From the NCBI RefSeq assembly GCF_013294065.1, contig NZ_JABSNM010000022.1, positions 1 through 52,923 of the forward strand: a stretch of 52,923 nucleotides of DNA. Direction: 5' to 3'. The notes under the pieces were generated by a model. The model was given only the letters and a program-made list of their open reading frames with translations, had not been told where the DNA came from and did not search any database. The position numbers and the translations under genes were made by a program. Below, piece after piece: positions 31,665-40,380 of this stretch (positions are counted from its first letter, which is position 1; each line of letters begins with the position of its first letter). The DNA comes from Sphaerotilus uruguayifluvii (lineage in GTDB: Bacteria; Pseudomonadota; Gammaproteobacteria; Burkholderiales; Burkholderiaceae_C).

Positions 31665-34531
31665 TAGATGAGCTCCCATTGAATACAAAACAGAGGCTGC
31701 TCGTTGACTTGTTGTTTGAGCTGACCCTCTAGCTGGCTGATGATGTCGTTGCGCTGGGCTTCGATTTCATCTTGCTTGTTGAAGAGTTCGCGCCGCAGCT
31801 TGGTGCGCATACTTTCGAGTTCACGTTGCTTTTTCTGCCACGATAACTTCTCTTCGAGCGTAGGCGCACTGGCTGCGGTGCGCCTAACCTCTTTGATTTG
31901 CCGATCGATTTCTTTGATCTCTTGCTCGATGCCCAACTTCAGGTCGTCGGCCCAGGCGTCCAGCTTCTGAACTTCTTGCTCAAAGTAGCCAAGGTTGCGC
32001 TGGTTGATCTCGCGCAGGAGGGCTTTCCTCCTGCCCAGCTGATCCTCGGAAAGCGCAGAGGGTGGTCCGTCGACGTCGGCTGGCCCCGAATGTTTCGCGG
32101 GCAGACGCAAAATCTTCGATGGATCATCTTCAGGTAAGGGCAAACCGTCTGCTGTGACTGCTGCGACGATGATCTGCTCTTCCAGATTGCCTAAGGCCTC
32201 CACCGACACACGGCTGACAGTGAGCCATCCAGACCTTCCGCGGTAGTTCTTCAACGTACTGATCTGGGTGCCGTAGGCGCCGTAGTTGAACAGGAGCTTG
32301 ACAGTCGGCAACTCTCGAGACTTGGCTTGCCCGGCAACCCACTCTGCAAGTGGATGGCCTACACGGTACAGGTGTGCCGCACCCGAGCGCCGTGGCAGCT
32401 CGTAACGCCCCAGTTCGATGCCTGAAAGCTCGCGTGCGGGAAGCTCTCGCAGCACAAAGCCGTCGTCATCGAAATCAGCGCACCCCGCCAGTTCCGCCCG
32501 AGTCAGATCGAGCAGCATGCGCTCGTATTTGCCACGAGCCGCGCGGCTTGCCTCGGCGCTCATGCGCAGCTTGTCCTGCACCTCTTCATCGAAGTTCTCG
32601 AGCAGGATCTGCCGCGTCTTGACCATGGCTTCAGTGATCTCGCCGGACAGGTCGCGCTGCAGCTGCTCGAAGCTGGCCTTGATCTCTTCCGGATCTCGGC
32701 AGTTCTGGTAGATCTCCGCGATGCGGCGCTCAAAATCCACGCCCGAGCCGATGGCGCCCAGCACCTCGTCGCTGGCACCAAACACGCCTTCGAAGAGTTG
32801 GAACTTCTGGTCCAGCAGTTCGTAGACGCGGGCATCGGCTTCGTTGCTGCGGTCGACGAAGTTGACCACCACCACGTCAAACTTCTGCCCGTATCGATGA
32901 CAGCGGCCGATGCGCTGTTCGATGCGTTGGGGGTTCCACGGGAGATCAAAATTGATGACCAGCGAGCAGAACTGGAGGTTGATGCCCTCGGCGCCGGCCT
33001 CGGTGGCGATCATTACCGTGCCGCGTTCCTTGAAGTGCTCGACCAGGGCTGCCCGGGTGTCCGCCGTGCGAGAACCCGTGATCCTGTCGGTACCCTGATG
33101 GCGCTTCAGCCAGTCGGCGTAGACAGCTTGCGCACGGGCGTCGCTGTTGGTGCCATTGAAGAGCACGATGCCCTCGCCGTACGGAGTCTTCTCCAGCAGG
33201 GCCAGCAGGTATTCCTGGGTCCGCTTGGACTCTGTGAAGATGATGGCCTTCTTGGCTGCGCCCAGTCGCCCCAGTTCGGCAAAGGCCTTGTCCAACGCCG
33301 TCAGCAGGGCCGTGCCTTTGGCGTTCTCACGGATGTTGGTGGCCAGTGTCTTGAAGTGACGCAGCTCGGCAATTTCTTGCGCCACGGCATCCCGTTGGTC
33401 TGCGGATGCAGACGTGTCACTGCCTGAGCGTTCATCCCATTCGTCGGCCGTTTCGTCGAGTGACTCGTAGTCCTCGTCGAGCACTTCCGTCAGGTTCGGC
33501 ACATCGGGCGAAGCCTCCAGTTCGCCCTCCAGGCGCTTGGCCATGGTTTCGAGTGCGCCCGCGATGGCGTGCGTGGATGACGCCAGCAGCTTCCAGAGCA
33601 CGAGCGAGATCAGCTGCCGCTGCCCCTCGGGCAGCGCCTTGAGGTTGGGCCGACGAAGGTAGTCGGCCACCAGGTTGGACAGCTCGCGTTCTTCGGTCGA
33701 CGGGGTGAATTCCTCCACCATGGCGCGACGTGCCGTGTAAGGCACGTACTGCTGCACTTGCCGGCGCAGCGTTCGCTTGCACACCGATGCCAGGCGAGTG
33801 CGGAGCGCGGCGAAGGCCTGTTCGCGCGGCTGAGCGGTGAACTGCGAGCGGAAGCTGTCGATGTCGCCGAACACCCGATCGTCAATCATGCTGACCAGCC
33901 CATACAGCTCGAGCAGCGAGTTCTGCAGCGGCGTGGCCGTCAGCAGCACCTTGGAGTGGACGTGGGCCAGCGCCTCCTTTAGCGTCTTGGCGATGACGTT
34001 GCTGGTCTTGTAGACATTGCGCAGGCGATGCGCTTCATCCAGCACCACCAGATCCCATTCGACCGCCTTGATGTCTTTGGCTTTGGCCTTGGCGAACTGG
34101 TACGAGCAGATGACAGGGCCAGTTGCCCCCTGGAAGGGATTACGGCGGCCTTGTCTGCGCAGGGCGTTGTAGCTCTTGGCCTCCAGCAGAACACCTTGCA
34201 GGTTGAACTTGTCCAGCAGCTCCTGGTGCCACTGTTTGCGGAGGTTGGCGGGGACGATGATCAGGATGCGGCGGCGACGCTCAGCCCAGCGCTGGGAGAT
34301 GACCAGCCCAGCTTCGATCGTCTTACCCAGTCCCACCTCGTCCGCTAGGATGACCCCGCGCGATAGCGGATTGGCACAGGCGAACAGCGCTGCTTCCACC
34401 TGGTGGGGATTGAGATCGACTTGGGAGTCCACCAGGGTGGTCGCCAGCGACTCGACCGAGTCGCCAGCCTGTCGCCGCGTGAGGAGCCAAGCGTAGTAGA
34501 GACGTTGGTGTTCTGTCAGTAAGTTTTCCAT
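31664..34531 (-). CDS. SNF2-family DEAD/DEAH helicase (DrmD/RapA-like)
   Basis: A 955-aa protein. The N-terminal QVEAALFACANPLSRGVILADEVGLGKTIEAGLV holds motif I near residues 57-70. VVLDEAHRLRN is motif II, LLTATPLQNSLLELYGL motif III, and QRIEQRIGRCHRYGQKFDVVVVNF motif VI. The C-terminus (about 840-950) is a long coiled coil. Such SNF2 translocases appear in several defence systems, including DISARM (DrmD), but no DISARM signature genes are present here. It is the first gene of the operon and overlaps trlF by 1 bp. The 340 bp upstream (34532-34871) hold no gene that I can support. Confidence 0.88.
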   Translation of the reverse strand: MENLLTEHQRLYYAWLLTRRQAGDSVESLATTLVDSQVDLNPHQVEAALFACANPLSRGVILADEVGLGKTIEAGLVISQRWAERRRRILIIVPANLRKQWHQELLDKFNLQGVLLEAKSYNALRRQGRRNPFQGATGPVICSYQFAKAKAKDIKAVEWDLVVLDEAHRLRNVYKTSNVIAKTLKEALAHVHSKVLLTATPLQNSLLELYGLVSMIDDRVFGDIDSFRSQFTAQPREQAFAALRTRLASVCKRTLRRQVQQYVPYTARRAMVEEFTPSTEERELSNLVADYLRRPNLKALPEGQRQLISLVLWKLLASSTHAIAGALETMAKRLEGELEASPDVPNLTEVLDEDYESLDETADEWDERSGSDTSASADQRDAVAQEIAELRHFKTLATNIRENAKGTALLTALDKAFAELGRLGAAKKAIIFTESKRTQEYLLALLEKTPYGEGIVLFNGTNSDARAQAVYADWLKRHQGTDRITGSRTADTRAALVEHFKERGTVMIATEAGAEGINLQFCSLVINFDLPWNPQRIEQRIGRCHRYGQKFDVVVVNFVDRSNEADARVYELLDQKFQLFEGVFGASDEVLGAIGSGVDFERRIAEIYQNCRDPEEIKASFEQLQRDLSGEITEAMVKTRQILLENFDEEVQDKLRMSAEASRAARGKYERMLLDLTRAELAGCADFDDDGFVLRELPARELSGIELGRYELPRRSGAAHLYRVGHPLAEWVAGQAKSRELPTVKLLFNYGAYGTQISTLKNYRGRSGWLTVSRVSVEALGNLEEQIIVAAVTADGLPLPEDDPSKILRLPAKHSGPADVDGPPSALSEDQLGRRKALLREINQRNLGYFEQEVQKLDAWADDLKLGIEQEIKEIDRQIKEVRRTAASAPTLEEKLSWQKKQRELESMRTKLRRELFNKQDEIEAQRNDIISQLEGQLKQQVNEQPLFCIQWELI

Positions 34532-34627
34532 CAGCAGCGGGGGCAGATCTTTATGTCCGCCGTAGGTATCAACTCTCGTGCTTTGCCCGAGCTTCCGGAG
34601 TCGGGAAGATCACGAATCTTTGCATAG

Positions 34628-34644
34628 CTGATCACCTCGATCAG
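34628..34644. promoter_or_regulatory. Inverted repeat upstream of the SNF2-TrlF-R-M operon
   Basis: CTGATC-ACCTC-GATCAG, a 6-bp inverted repeat with a 5-bp spacer, lies about 97 bp upstream of the SNF2 start codon in the only intergenic space before the operon. It is a candidate operator. A short inverted repeat can occur by chance, so support is weak. Confidence 0.3.
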
Positions 34645-34871
34645 GAGAAAAAAGGAAAAAGTGTGCAGCGTGAATGGAAAATTACCACCAGATTGGAAAA
34701 CAGGAAGAGGGAGCGAGTGTCAAACAACACTCACAGACGACTCTGTTGGACAAACCCGCCCGAAACCGCAATGACCCCAATCGCAGGTCAGGGCGGCCCC
34801 GACACGGTCTGCGCCCGGCCGATCTGACCGAAGCGGTTGGGCAAGAACGCGCACATGTAACTCCACCACCT

Positions 34872-35744
34872 AGAGCGTGTTATGAACTTCCCGCCGCCAG
34901 CACCGCTGCAGCCTTGGGGAGCATGAGGATGGCGAAGACGACGAAGTGCAAGCTGGCCAGCACCTGAGGCAAGCGCTCGAAATCACGGCTGAGCCGGCGA
35001 AAGCGCGACAGCCAGCCGAAACTGCGCTCGACCACCCAGCGTCGTGGCAGCAGGACAACCCCCTTCCTCGCCTCGGGCAGTTTGACGATCTGCAGGTCGA
35101 TCTCGCTGGCCTGGGCGTCCTGCCTGGCCTGCTCGCCGGTGTAGCCCTGGTCCGCCCACGCCAGCTTGACCGTCTCGCCGGTGGCCTCCTGCACCGCCTC
35201 GCACAGCGCCTTGGCCTGCGCGCGCTCCTGCTCGTCGGCGGAGGTGACCGTCAGCGCGATCAACTGCCCCAGCGTGTCGACGGCCATGTGCACCTTGCTG
35301 CCACGCCGTCTCTTGTAGCCGTCGTAGCCCGCCCGCACACCACTTTCGCAACTGCTCTGCAGCGTGCGTCCGTCCAGAACGACCGCGCTGGGCTGGCCCC
35401 GGCGGCCTTCGCTGACCCGAATGATCGAGCGCATGTCGTTGAGCATCGCCTCGAAGCAGCCCGCCTCGTCCCAGCGCCGGAACTGCTGGTACACCATCTG
35501 CCAGGGCGGCAGGTCGTGCGGCAGCAGCCGCCACGGCGCACCGGCCCGCGCAAGCCAGCGCAGCGCGTTGAACACCTCCCCCAGGTCGTGCCGGCGCTGC
35601 GGTGCATTCACATCCATCAGCGTCAGGTACGGCGCCACGAAATGCCATTCCTCTTCGCTGACGTCGCTCGGGTAGGGTTTGCAGGTCACGGATTCAGATC
35701 CTCAGTGGCGCCAGATGGCTTGCGGGAAGTTCATAACACGCTCT
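34872..35744 (-). mobile_element. IS5-family element A, complete with terminal inverted repeats
   Basis: The ends are a perfect 23-bp inverted repeat beginning AGAGCGTGTTATGAACTTCC (34872-34894 and 35722-35744), enclosing one transposase. Both ends are bordered by CTAG-like sequence (CT before, AG after), fitting the CTAG/TA target preference of this family; because CTAG is palindromic, the duplication cannot be resolved. The right end lies 2 bp from element B. Confidence 0.92.
34880..35689 (-). CDS. IS5-family transposase of element A
   Basis: A 269-aa protein opening at a GTG (35689) and reading VTCKPYPSDVSEEEWHFVAPYL, the typical start of the IS1031/IS427-like branch. DDE residues are visible in AVVLDGRTLQSS, KLAWADQGYTGEQA and RRWVVERSFGWLSRFRRLSRDFE. 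It is one intact frame, without the frameshift some relatives use. It occupies nearly the whole element, and its last codons reach into the left inverted repeat. Confidence 0.92.
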   Translation of the reverse strand: MTCKPYPSDVSEEEWHFVAPYLTLMDVNAPQRRHDLGEVFNALRWLARAGAPWRLLPHDLPPWQMVYQQFRRWDEAGCFEAMLNDMRSIIRVSEGRRGQPSAVVLDGRTLQSSCESGVRAGYDGYKRRRGSKVHMAVDTLGQLIALTVTSADEQERAQAKALCEAVQEATGETVKLAWADQGYTGEQARQDAQASEIDLQIVKLPEARKGVVLLPRRWVVERSFGWLSRFRRLSRDFERLPQVLASLHFVVFAILMLPKAAAVLAAGSS

Positions 35745-35746
35745 AG

Positions 35747-36904
35747 GGATGCTCTGCACAAGTCGCCGCACGGCGTGCATGAGCGCTGAAATCGAGTCCC
35801 TCTGATGCCCAACGCGCCAGAAACGAGCCTCGCCAGCAGCCTTCGAGGCCGCTTTGCCCGTTTCCGGACGCACTCATGCCCACGCTCCCTGGATTCGCCG
35901 CTTGGCGATCCACAGATTGGCCAGCGTGAACAGCGTGTGCAACTGCGCCGTGTTCTTGGCCAGCCCGCGGTAGCGCACCTTCACATGGCCGAACTGGCGC
36001 TTGATGACCCGGAACGGGTGTTCGACCTTGGCCCGGATACGGGCCTTGATGCGCTCGATGTCGTCGGCCAGCGCCTGGACCGGGTCGCTGCGATCGAGGG
36101 CTTTGCGTTGGCCCGGCCGCATCGCTATGTGCCAGCTCACGCCGGCTCGGGCGTCGGGCCGTTTGCCCGCGCCCTGGTATCCCGCGTCGGCGTAGACATC
36201 GGTCTCTTGTCCATGCAGCAGCGCGTTGGCTTCGACCACGTCGTGGACGCTACCGGCCGTGCCGCGCACGGTATGCACCAGCCCGCTGTCGGCATCCACG
36301 GCAATGTGCGCCTTCATGCCGAAGTACCACTGCTGGCCCTTGCGGCTCTGCTTCATCTCGGGATCTCGCTCCCCCGAGGCGTTCTTGGTCGAGCTGGGCG
36401 CAGCGATCAGCGTGGCATCCACCACCGTCCCGCTCCGAAGCAGCAGGCCCCGGGCCGTCAGCAAATCGTTGACGGTGCGAAGCACCTGCTCACCCAGCTT
36501 GTGCTTCTCCAGCACGTGACGGATCCTCAGGATGGTTGACTCGTCGGGCAGTCGCTCATCCCAGCCGCCCAGGCCGGCGAACTCCCGGAACAGCGGCACG
36601 TCGTGCAGCGCATCCTCCATCGCCGGATCCGACAGGTTGAACCACTGCTGCATGAAGTGGATGCGCAGCATCGCCTCCACCGGAAACGGCGGACGCCCGC
36701 GCCGGCCTTCGGGCAGGTACGGCGCCACCAACGACACCAACTCCGTCCACGGCACCACGCGCTCCATCTCGCAGAGGAACTCCCGACGTCGCGTTCGCTT
36801 GCTCGACTGACCCAGACCCAGGCTTTGCTGCTTCATGGCTGCGATCGTCTCAACTCTTCATCTGGGCGCCAAGCACGGGTGGGGTGGACTTGTGCAGAGC
36901 ATCC
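35747..36904 (-). mobile_element. IS5-family element B, complete with terminal inverted repeats
   Basis: An 18-bp inverted repeat, GGATGCTCTGCACAAGTC, bounds it (35747-35764 and 36887-36904). The flanks are CTAG on the left and TTAA on the right; both fit YTAR targets but do not match each other. The original duplication was therefore lost, probably when element A was gained or through recombination. The right end abuts the stop codon of the SMC-like gene (36905). Confidence 0.92.
35874..36836 (-). CDS. IS5-family transposase of element B
   Basis: A 320-aa protein of the classical IS5 branch. An N-terminal part with RRGRPPFPVEAMLRIHFMQQWFNLSDPAMEDAL precedes the DDE domain: GTVVDATLIAAPSSTKN, TDVYADAGYQGAGKR and EHPFRVIKRQFGHVKVRYRGLAKN. 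The frame is intact, so it may be active. It differs clearly in sequence from the element A transposase, so the pair are independent arrivals. Confidence 0.93.
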   Translation of the reverse strand: MKQQSLGLGQSSKRTRRREFLCEMERVVPWTELVSLVAPYLPEGRRGRPPFPVEAMLRIHFMQQWFNLSDPAMEDALHDVPLFREFAGLGGWDERLPDESTILRIRHVLEKHKLGEQVLRTVNDLLTARGLLLRSGTVVDATLIAAPSSTKNASGERDPEMKQSRKGQQWYFGMKAHIAVDADSGLVHTVRGTAGSVHDVVEANALLHGQETDVYADAGYQGAGKRPDARAGVSWHIAMRPGQRKALDRSDPVQALADDIERIKARIRAKVEHPFRVIKRQFGHVKVRYRGLAKNTAQLHTLFTLANLWIAKRRIQGAWA

Positions 36905-39900
36905 TTAACGCGGCAACCGAACGAGATTGACCCGATCACCGAACACCTGACGCACGCGCGGCAGCAAGTGGTCGTGGTGACTCAGAAACAGCACCTGAGT
37001 CTTGGTGGAGAGCTCACGCAGCGCTTGCAGACCTGCGGTCGAGCGTTCGTCATCGAAGTTGATGAACAAATCATCGGCGACGAAAGGCAGCGGCTTGGAC
37101 TGCGCTAGGTGCAGTTCGAGCGCGGCAAGCCGTAGCGCCAGGTAGAGCTGATCGCGCGTGCCTTCGCTCATGCCAGCTACCTCGACTTGGCGGCCGTCTG
37201 CGCGCAGGGCCGACAGGCTGAGCGGCGTGCGCTCGTAGTCGACAAAGAGCTTGCTGTAGTGCCCTAGCGTAAGCTGGGCGAAGATTGCCCCCGCCCGGGT
37301 CAGCATCGGCCCTTGCTGCTGCTCGCGGTAGCGGTCGATGGCCCAGGTCAGCAGCGTGGCGGCGGTCTCCACCTTGATGTAGCGCTCCGATGCGTCGGCC
37401 ATCTCGGCCAGCGCTTCCTGGCGCCGCGACTCAGCGGCCGCGGCCTCTTGTCCTCCCGCAATCGCCTTCAGGTCCTGATCGGCGCGCACGCGGGCTTCGG
37501 CCAGTTGGGTCAGCTGAGGCTGGGTCTGCTCCAGCGCATCGGACGTGCGCGCCAGCGCTGCCGTGAGCGCAGTCAGGTCACAGGCATCGACTTCGCCCAG
37601 CACAGTGTCCAGCCCCAGGCCATCCGAGTCCTGCGTCAGTCGTTGTCGTGCCTGTTCGATTTGCAGATGGAGCGCTCGCCACCGGTCTGAGCGTTCAACG
37701 AGCGACCCCACCTCCTCCAGCACATCGATGCCCGCCGCCGCCAGCAGAGGCGCGACCTGGGCCTGAACGTGTTCGACCGTCTGCTGCGCCTGCCGCAGTT
37801 GCCCGGCGGCATTGGCCAGCGACTCATCCGCCGCCTGCCGACGCTGCACGGCCGCTTGGGCCTCGGCCAGCCGCACGGATAGCTCTGCCGCCACCTGGTC
37901 AGGCGCCGTGCCGCACCGGGCCGGCTGCTGTAGCCGCACCAAAACCGCATCGGCCAGCGTGCGAAAGCGGTCGAGATCGGCCCGCATCGGATCAATGCGA
38001 TCTTTCTGGGTCGCAGCGGCAGTTGTCAGGTGGGTCCGTACGATGTCCACCTTGGACAGCGCCTGCTCGGCGTCGTCCACCGACTGGACAAAATCACTCA
38101 ACCGGGCCGTGGTCAGGGCCTGACGCCACGCGTGCGCCCAGGCGTCATGCGCGGCCTGTGCAGCAGCCGACTTGGCCTGCAACTCATCCAGGGCCGCACC
38201 CGCCGCGCTGATCTGCGCCTGCAACATCGTGCGCCGCGCCGCGGCGGCCTCTGCGCCGGTCAGAAACTGCTCGGCTTCGGTGATCATGGCCACCAGCGAG
38301 ACGTCCGCCGCCACGACCCAACTGGCCTTGGCCAGCTCCTCCCTCAAGCGTTGGGCGGCACCGTCTGCGGCGGCCGCTTCTCGCGCCCGCTCGGCCTGTT
38401 TTTGCGCCACCAGCGACGCCGCGTGCAGGATGTGCTCGCGCCTCGAGAACCAAGACGGTGCATCACCCAGCGCCAAGCCCGCCACACCGACCGACTGGCA
38501 CAAATGCTGCCAGTCAGCATCCAGCGCGGCTAGCGCCGCCCGCTTGTCGGCCACCGCGCGCGTGCGCTGCTGGAAATCGAGCTGGGCCCGGTCCACTTGC
38601 TGGCGAAGGCTCTGGAGCTCTGCAGCTTCCGTGGCCGAGTCGAGCTGAGTGTCGGCCAGTTCGTCAGACAAGAGTATGGCCGCCTCCAGTGCCGCCGCCC
38701 CGATCGCCAGGGTCACTTCGCCCTGCTTGATCGACGTCCACCGGGCATCGCGCGCTTGCCGTGCATCGCGCACCTCCACACCCGTGACAATGTGGCGCGC
38801 CTGCGCATACTGAGCGGCCGCCAGCGTCGAGGTCTCAAGCGTTTGCTGCGCCTGCGCAGCCAACTCGGTGGCGGCATCAAGCGCCGACTGCAGCCGCTGT
38901 CGCTCGCTGCCCAATTCGTTCAGTCTCGCCATCGAGATCGATGTGGTGGCCTGTATCGCCTCCAGGCCCAACATGGGGGGCTCCAGACGGCCAAGATGGT
39001 CGCGCAGGGCACGCTGCGCCTCCTGAACCGCCTGTCGCAACGCCGCCTGGGTGGCCGCGCTGTGCTTATAGCCCTGGGCGTCGGACACGGCATGGCGCAG
39101 GGACGCGGTGACCACCATCACCGGCATGGCCGTCAGCTCCATCTGCGCCGCCTCGGTCTCGGACTGCTTGTCCCTGAGCGCCTGTTGCGCGTTGGCCTGG
39201 GCCTGGCGAATCTGCCCGTGCGAGACAACCAGCCGCTGCACCTCGCGCAGCTGAATCGTCGTCGGCAGCACGCTGTCAGTCAGCGCAGCGATGTCGGCGG
39301 GCCACCCCAGCTCGAGCGCTGCGGCCTGTGCCAGATGCAGATGGCGCTGCCGCTCGCCCTGCTGCGTGACCAGATCTGCATCGTGGTCCCGCACGCGCTG
39401 GCCGAAAGCGATGAGTTCTTCGACCGGGTGCTGCGCATTCAGAATCTGCGTGTCGAGAACGATGGTGTCACGCACCTGGGTGAAATGCTGGACATCAGCT
39501 GCCCGTTGCTGCAGGGCCGTGTGGGCCACCGACAGCTCCGAGCGCCCCTTTTGCAAGGTCGAAGCGGCGTCGGCTGGCAGCGCCAAGACCGACCCCAGCG
39601 CGGCCAGCTCGTCTTGACACGCCCTGAGCGACTGAACCGTCGGAGCGAGGCGCCGAATCCGCTCCAAGCGCGTACGTTGCGTCTGCAGCGCCGAGCGCTT
39701 GTCGCTCACCTCGGCCATGTCGCGCTCCACGTCGGCCAGTCGCTCGCGCGCTTCCGTCCAGCCTTTGGTGCGAACCGTCAGCTCTTTCAGCTCCCGGCAG
39801 GCTTGCTCCCAACGGTCGTGGGCCACGTAGTAGGCCCGGCCAGCTGCAGCGCGGGGCGCCCAGAGCTTGTCTGCCTCGGCTGCCAGCGCCTCTTTGACCC

Positions 39901-40378
39901 GGCCCAGCCCCGCGATGCCGGCGGCTGACTGAAACAGTACCTGACTCACGTCCTTGGACGCATCCAGAATTGTTTGCCCGCCGCGCACTAGCTGCGCATG
40001 ATCGAGGCCAAACATCTGCTCAAAGAAATCGCGATCCGAGGCACCCAAAAATACCGCCAAAGCCTCGTCCGGCAGAACAGCACCGTCTGGGGTGCGCAGC
40101 GTATTTTTGTTGCCCTTGGTGCGGTGGAATTCAATGGCGCGGGCGCCATCGCTCAGCTGCGCACCCAGACGGAGGTCAGGTTGCGGATGCAAAAATGCCA
40201 TGGCCGCGCTGCGCATCGGGAAACCATACAGCAGCTCGGAAATGGCACGGCGCACGGTCGATTTCCCGGCCTCGTTGGGCCCGACGATGAAGTGAAAATC
40301 GTGCGCAGCAGAGGGCAGTACGACCTCCGCATCAGTGAATTTTCCGTAGCGAATGATATTCAGTTGCTGAATACGCAT
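36905..40378 (-). CDS. SMC-like AAA ATPase (YhaN/SbcC-like)
   Basis: A 1157-aa protein. The ATG at 40378 is preferred because AGGAG lies 5 nt upstream; the GTG at 40384 is too close to it. It opens MRIQQLNIIRYGKFTDAEVV with Walker A VGPNEAGKST (32-41), the AAA_27/YhaN pattern. Coiled coils fill about 180-1000, rich in Ala and Gln. The C-terminal head has EVAGMSEGTRDQLYLALRLAALELHL as the signature and PLPFVADDLFINFDDERS as Walker B, then FLSHHDHLLPRV. With its metallophosphoesterase partner (4-bp-scale overlap) it should form an SbcCD/Mre11-Rad50-like DNA end-processing complex. The stop codon touches IS5 element B, but the C-terminus looks complete. Confidence 0.88.
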   Translation of the reverse strand: MRIQQLNIIRYGKFTDAEVVLPSAAHDFHFIVGPNEAGKSTVRRAISELLYGFPMRSAAMAFLHPQPDLRLGAQLSDGARAIEFHRTKGNKNTLRTPDGAVLPDEALAVFLGASDRDFFEQMFGLDHAQLVRGGQTILDASKDVSQVLFQSAAGIAGLGRVKEALAAEADKLWAPRAAAGRAYYVAHDRWEQACRELKELTVRTKGWTEARERLADVERDMAEVSDKRSALQTQRTRLERIRRLAPTVQSLRACQDELAALGSVLALPADAASTLQKGRSELSVAHTALQQRAADVQHFTQVRDTIVLDTQILNAQHPVEELIAFGQRVRDHDADLVTQQGERQRHLHLAQAAALELGWPADIAALTDSVLPTTIQLREVQRLVVSHGQIRQAQANAQQALRDKQSETEAAQMELTAMPVMVVTASLRHAVSDAQGYKHSAATQAALRQAVQEAQRALRDHLGRLEPPMLGLEAIQATTSISMARLNELGSERQRLQSALDAATELAAQAQQTLETSTLAAAQYAQARHIVTGVEVRDARQARDARWTSIKQGEVTLAIGAAALEAAILLSDELADTQLDSATEAAELQSLRQQVDRAQLDFQQRTRAVADKRAALAALDADWQHLCQSVGVAGLALGDAPSWFSRREHILHAASLVAQKQAERAREAAAADGAAQRLREELAKASWVVAADVSLVAMITEAEQFLTGAEAAAARRTMLQAQISAAGAALDELQAKSAAAQAAHDAWAHAWRQALTTARLSDFVQSVDDAEQALSKVDIVRTHLTTAAATQKDRIDPMRADLDRFRTLADAVLVRLQQPARCGTAPDQVAAELSVRLAEAQAAVQRRQAADESLANAAGQLRQAQQTVEHVQAQVAPLLAAAGIDVLEEVGSLVERSDRWRALHLQIEQARQRLTQDSDGLGLDTVLGEVDACDLTALTAALARTSDALEQTQPQLTQLAEARVRADQDLKAIAGGQEAAAAESRRQEALAEMADASERYIKVETAATLLTWAIDRYREQQQGPMLTRAGAIFAQLTLGHYSKLFVDYERTPLSLSALRADGRQVEVAGMSEGTRDQLYLALRLAALELHLAQSKPLPFVADDLFINFDDERSTAGLQALRELSTKTQVLFLSHHDHLLPRVRQVFGDRVNLVRLPR

Positions 40379-40380
40379 GG

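Noticed and set aside
24011..34531. DISARM or BREX system
   Set aside because: A SNF2 helicase and a methyltransferase are present, but drmA, drmB, pglZ and brxC are not. The methyltransferase and nuclease are a type III Mod/Res pair.
34674..34967. A 97-codon plus-strand frame upstream of the SNF2 operon
   Set aside because: It runs into the IS5 element A inverted repeat, lacks a ribosome-binding site and has no recognisable pattern.
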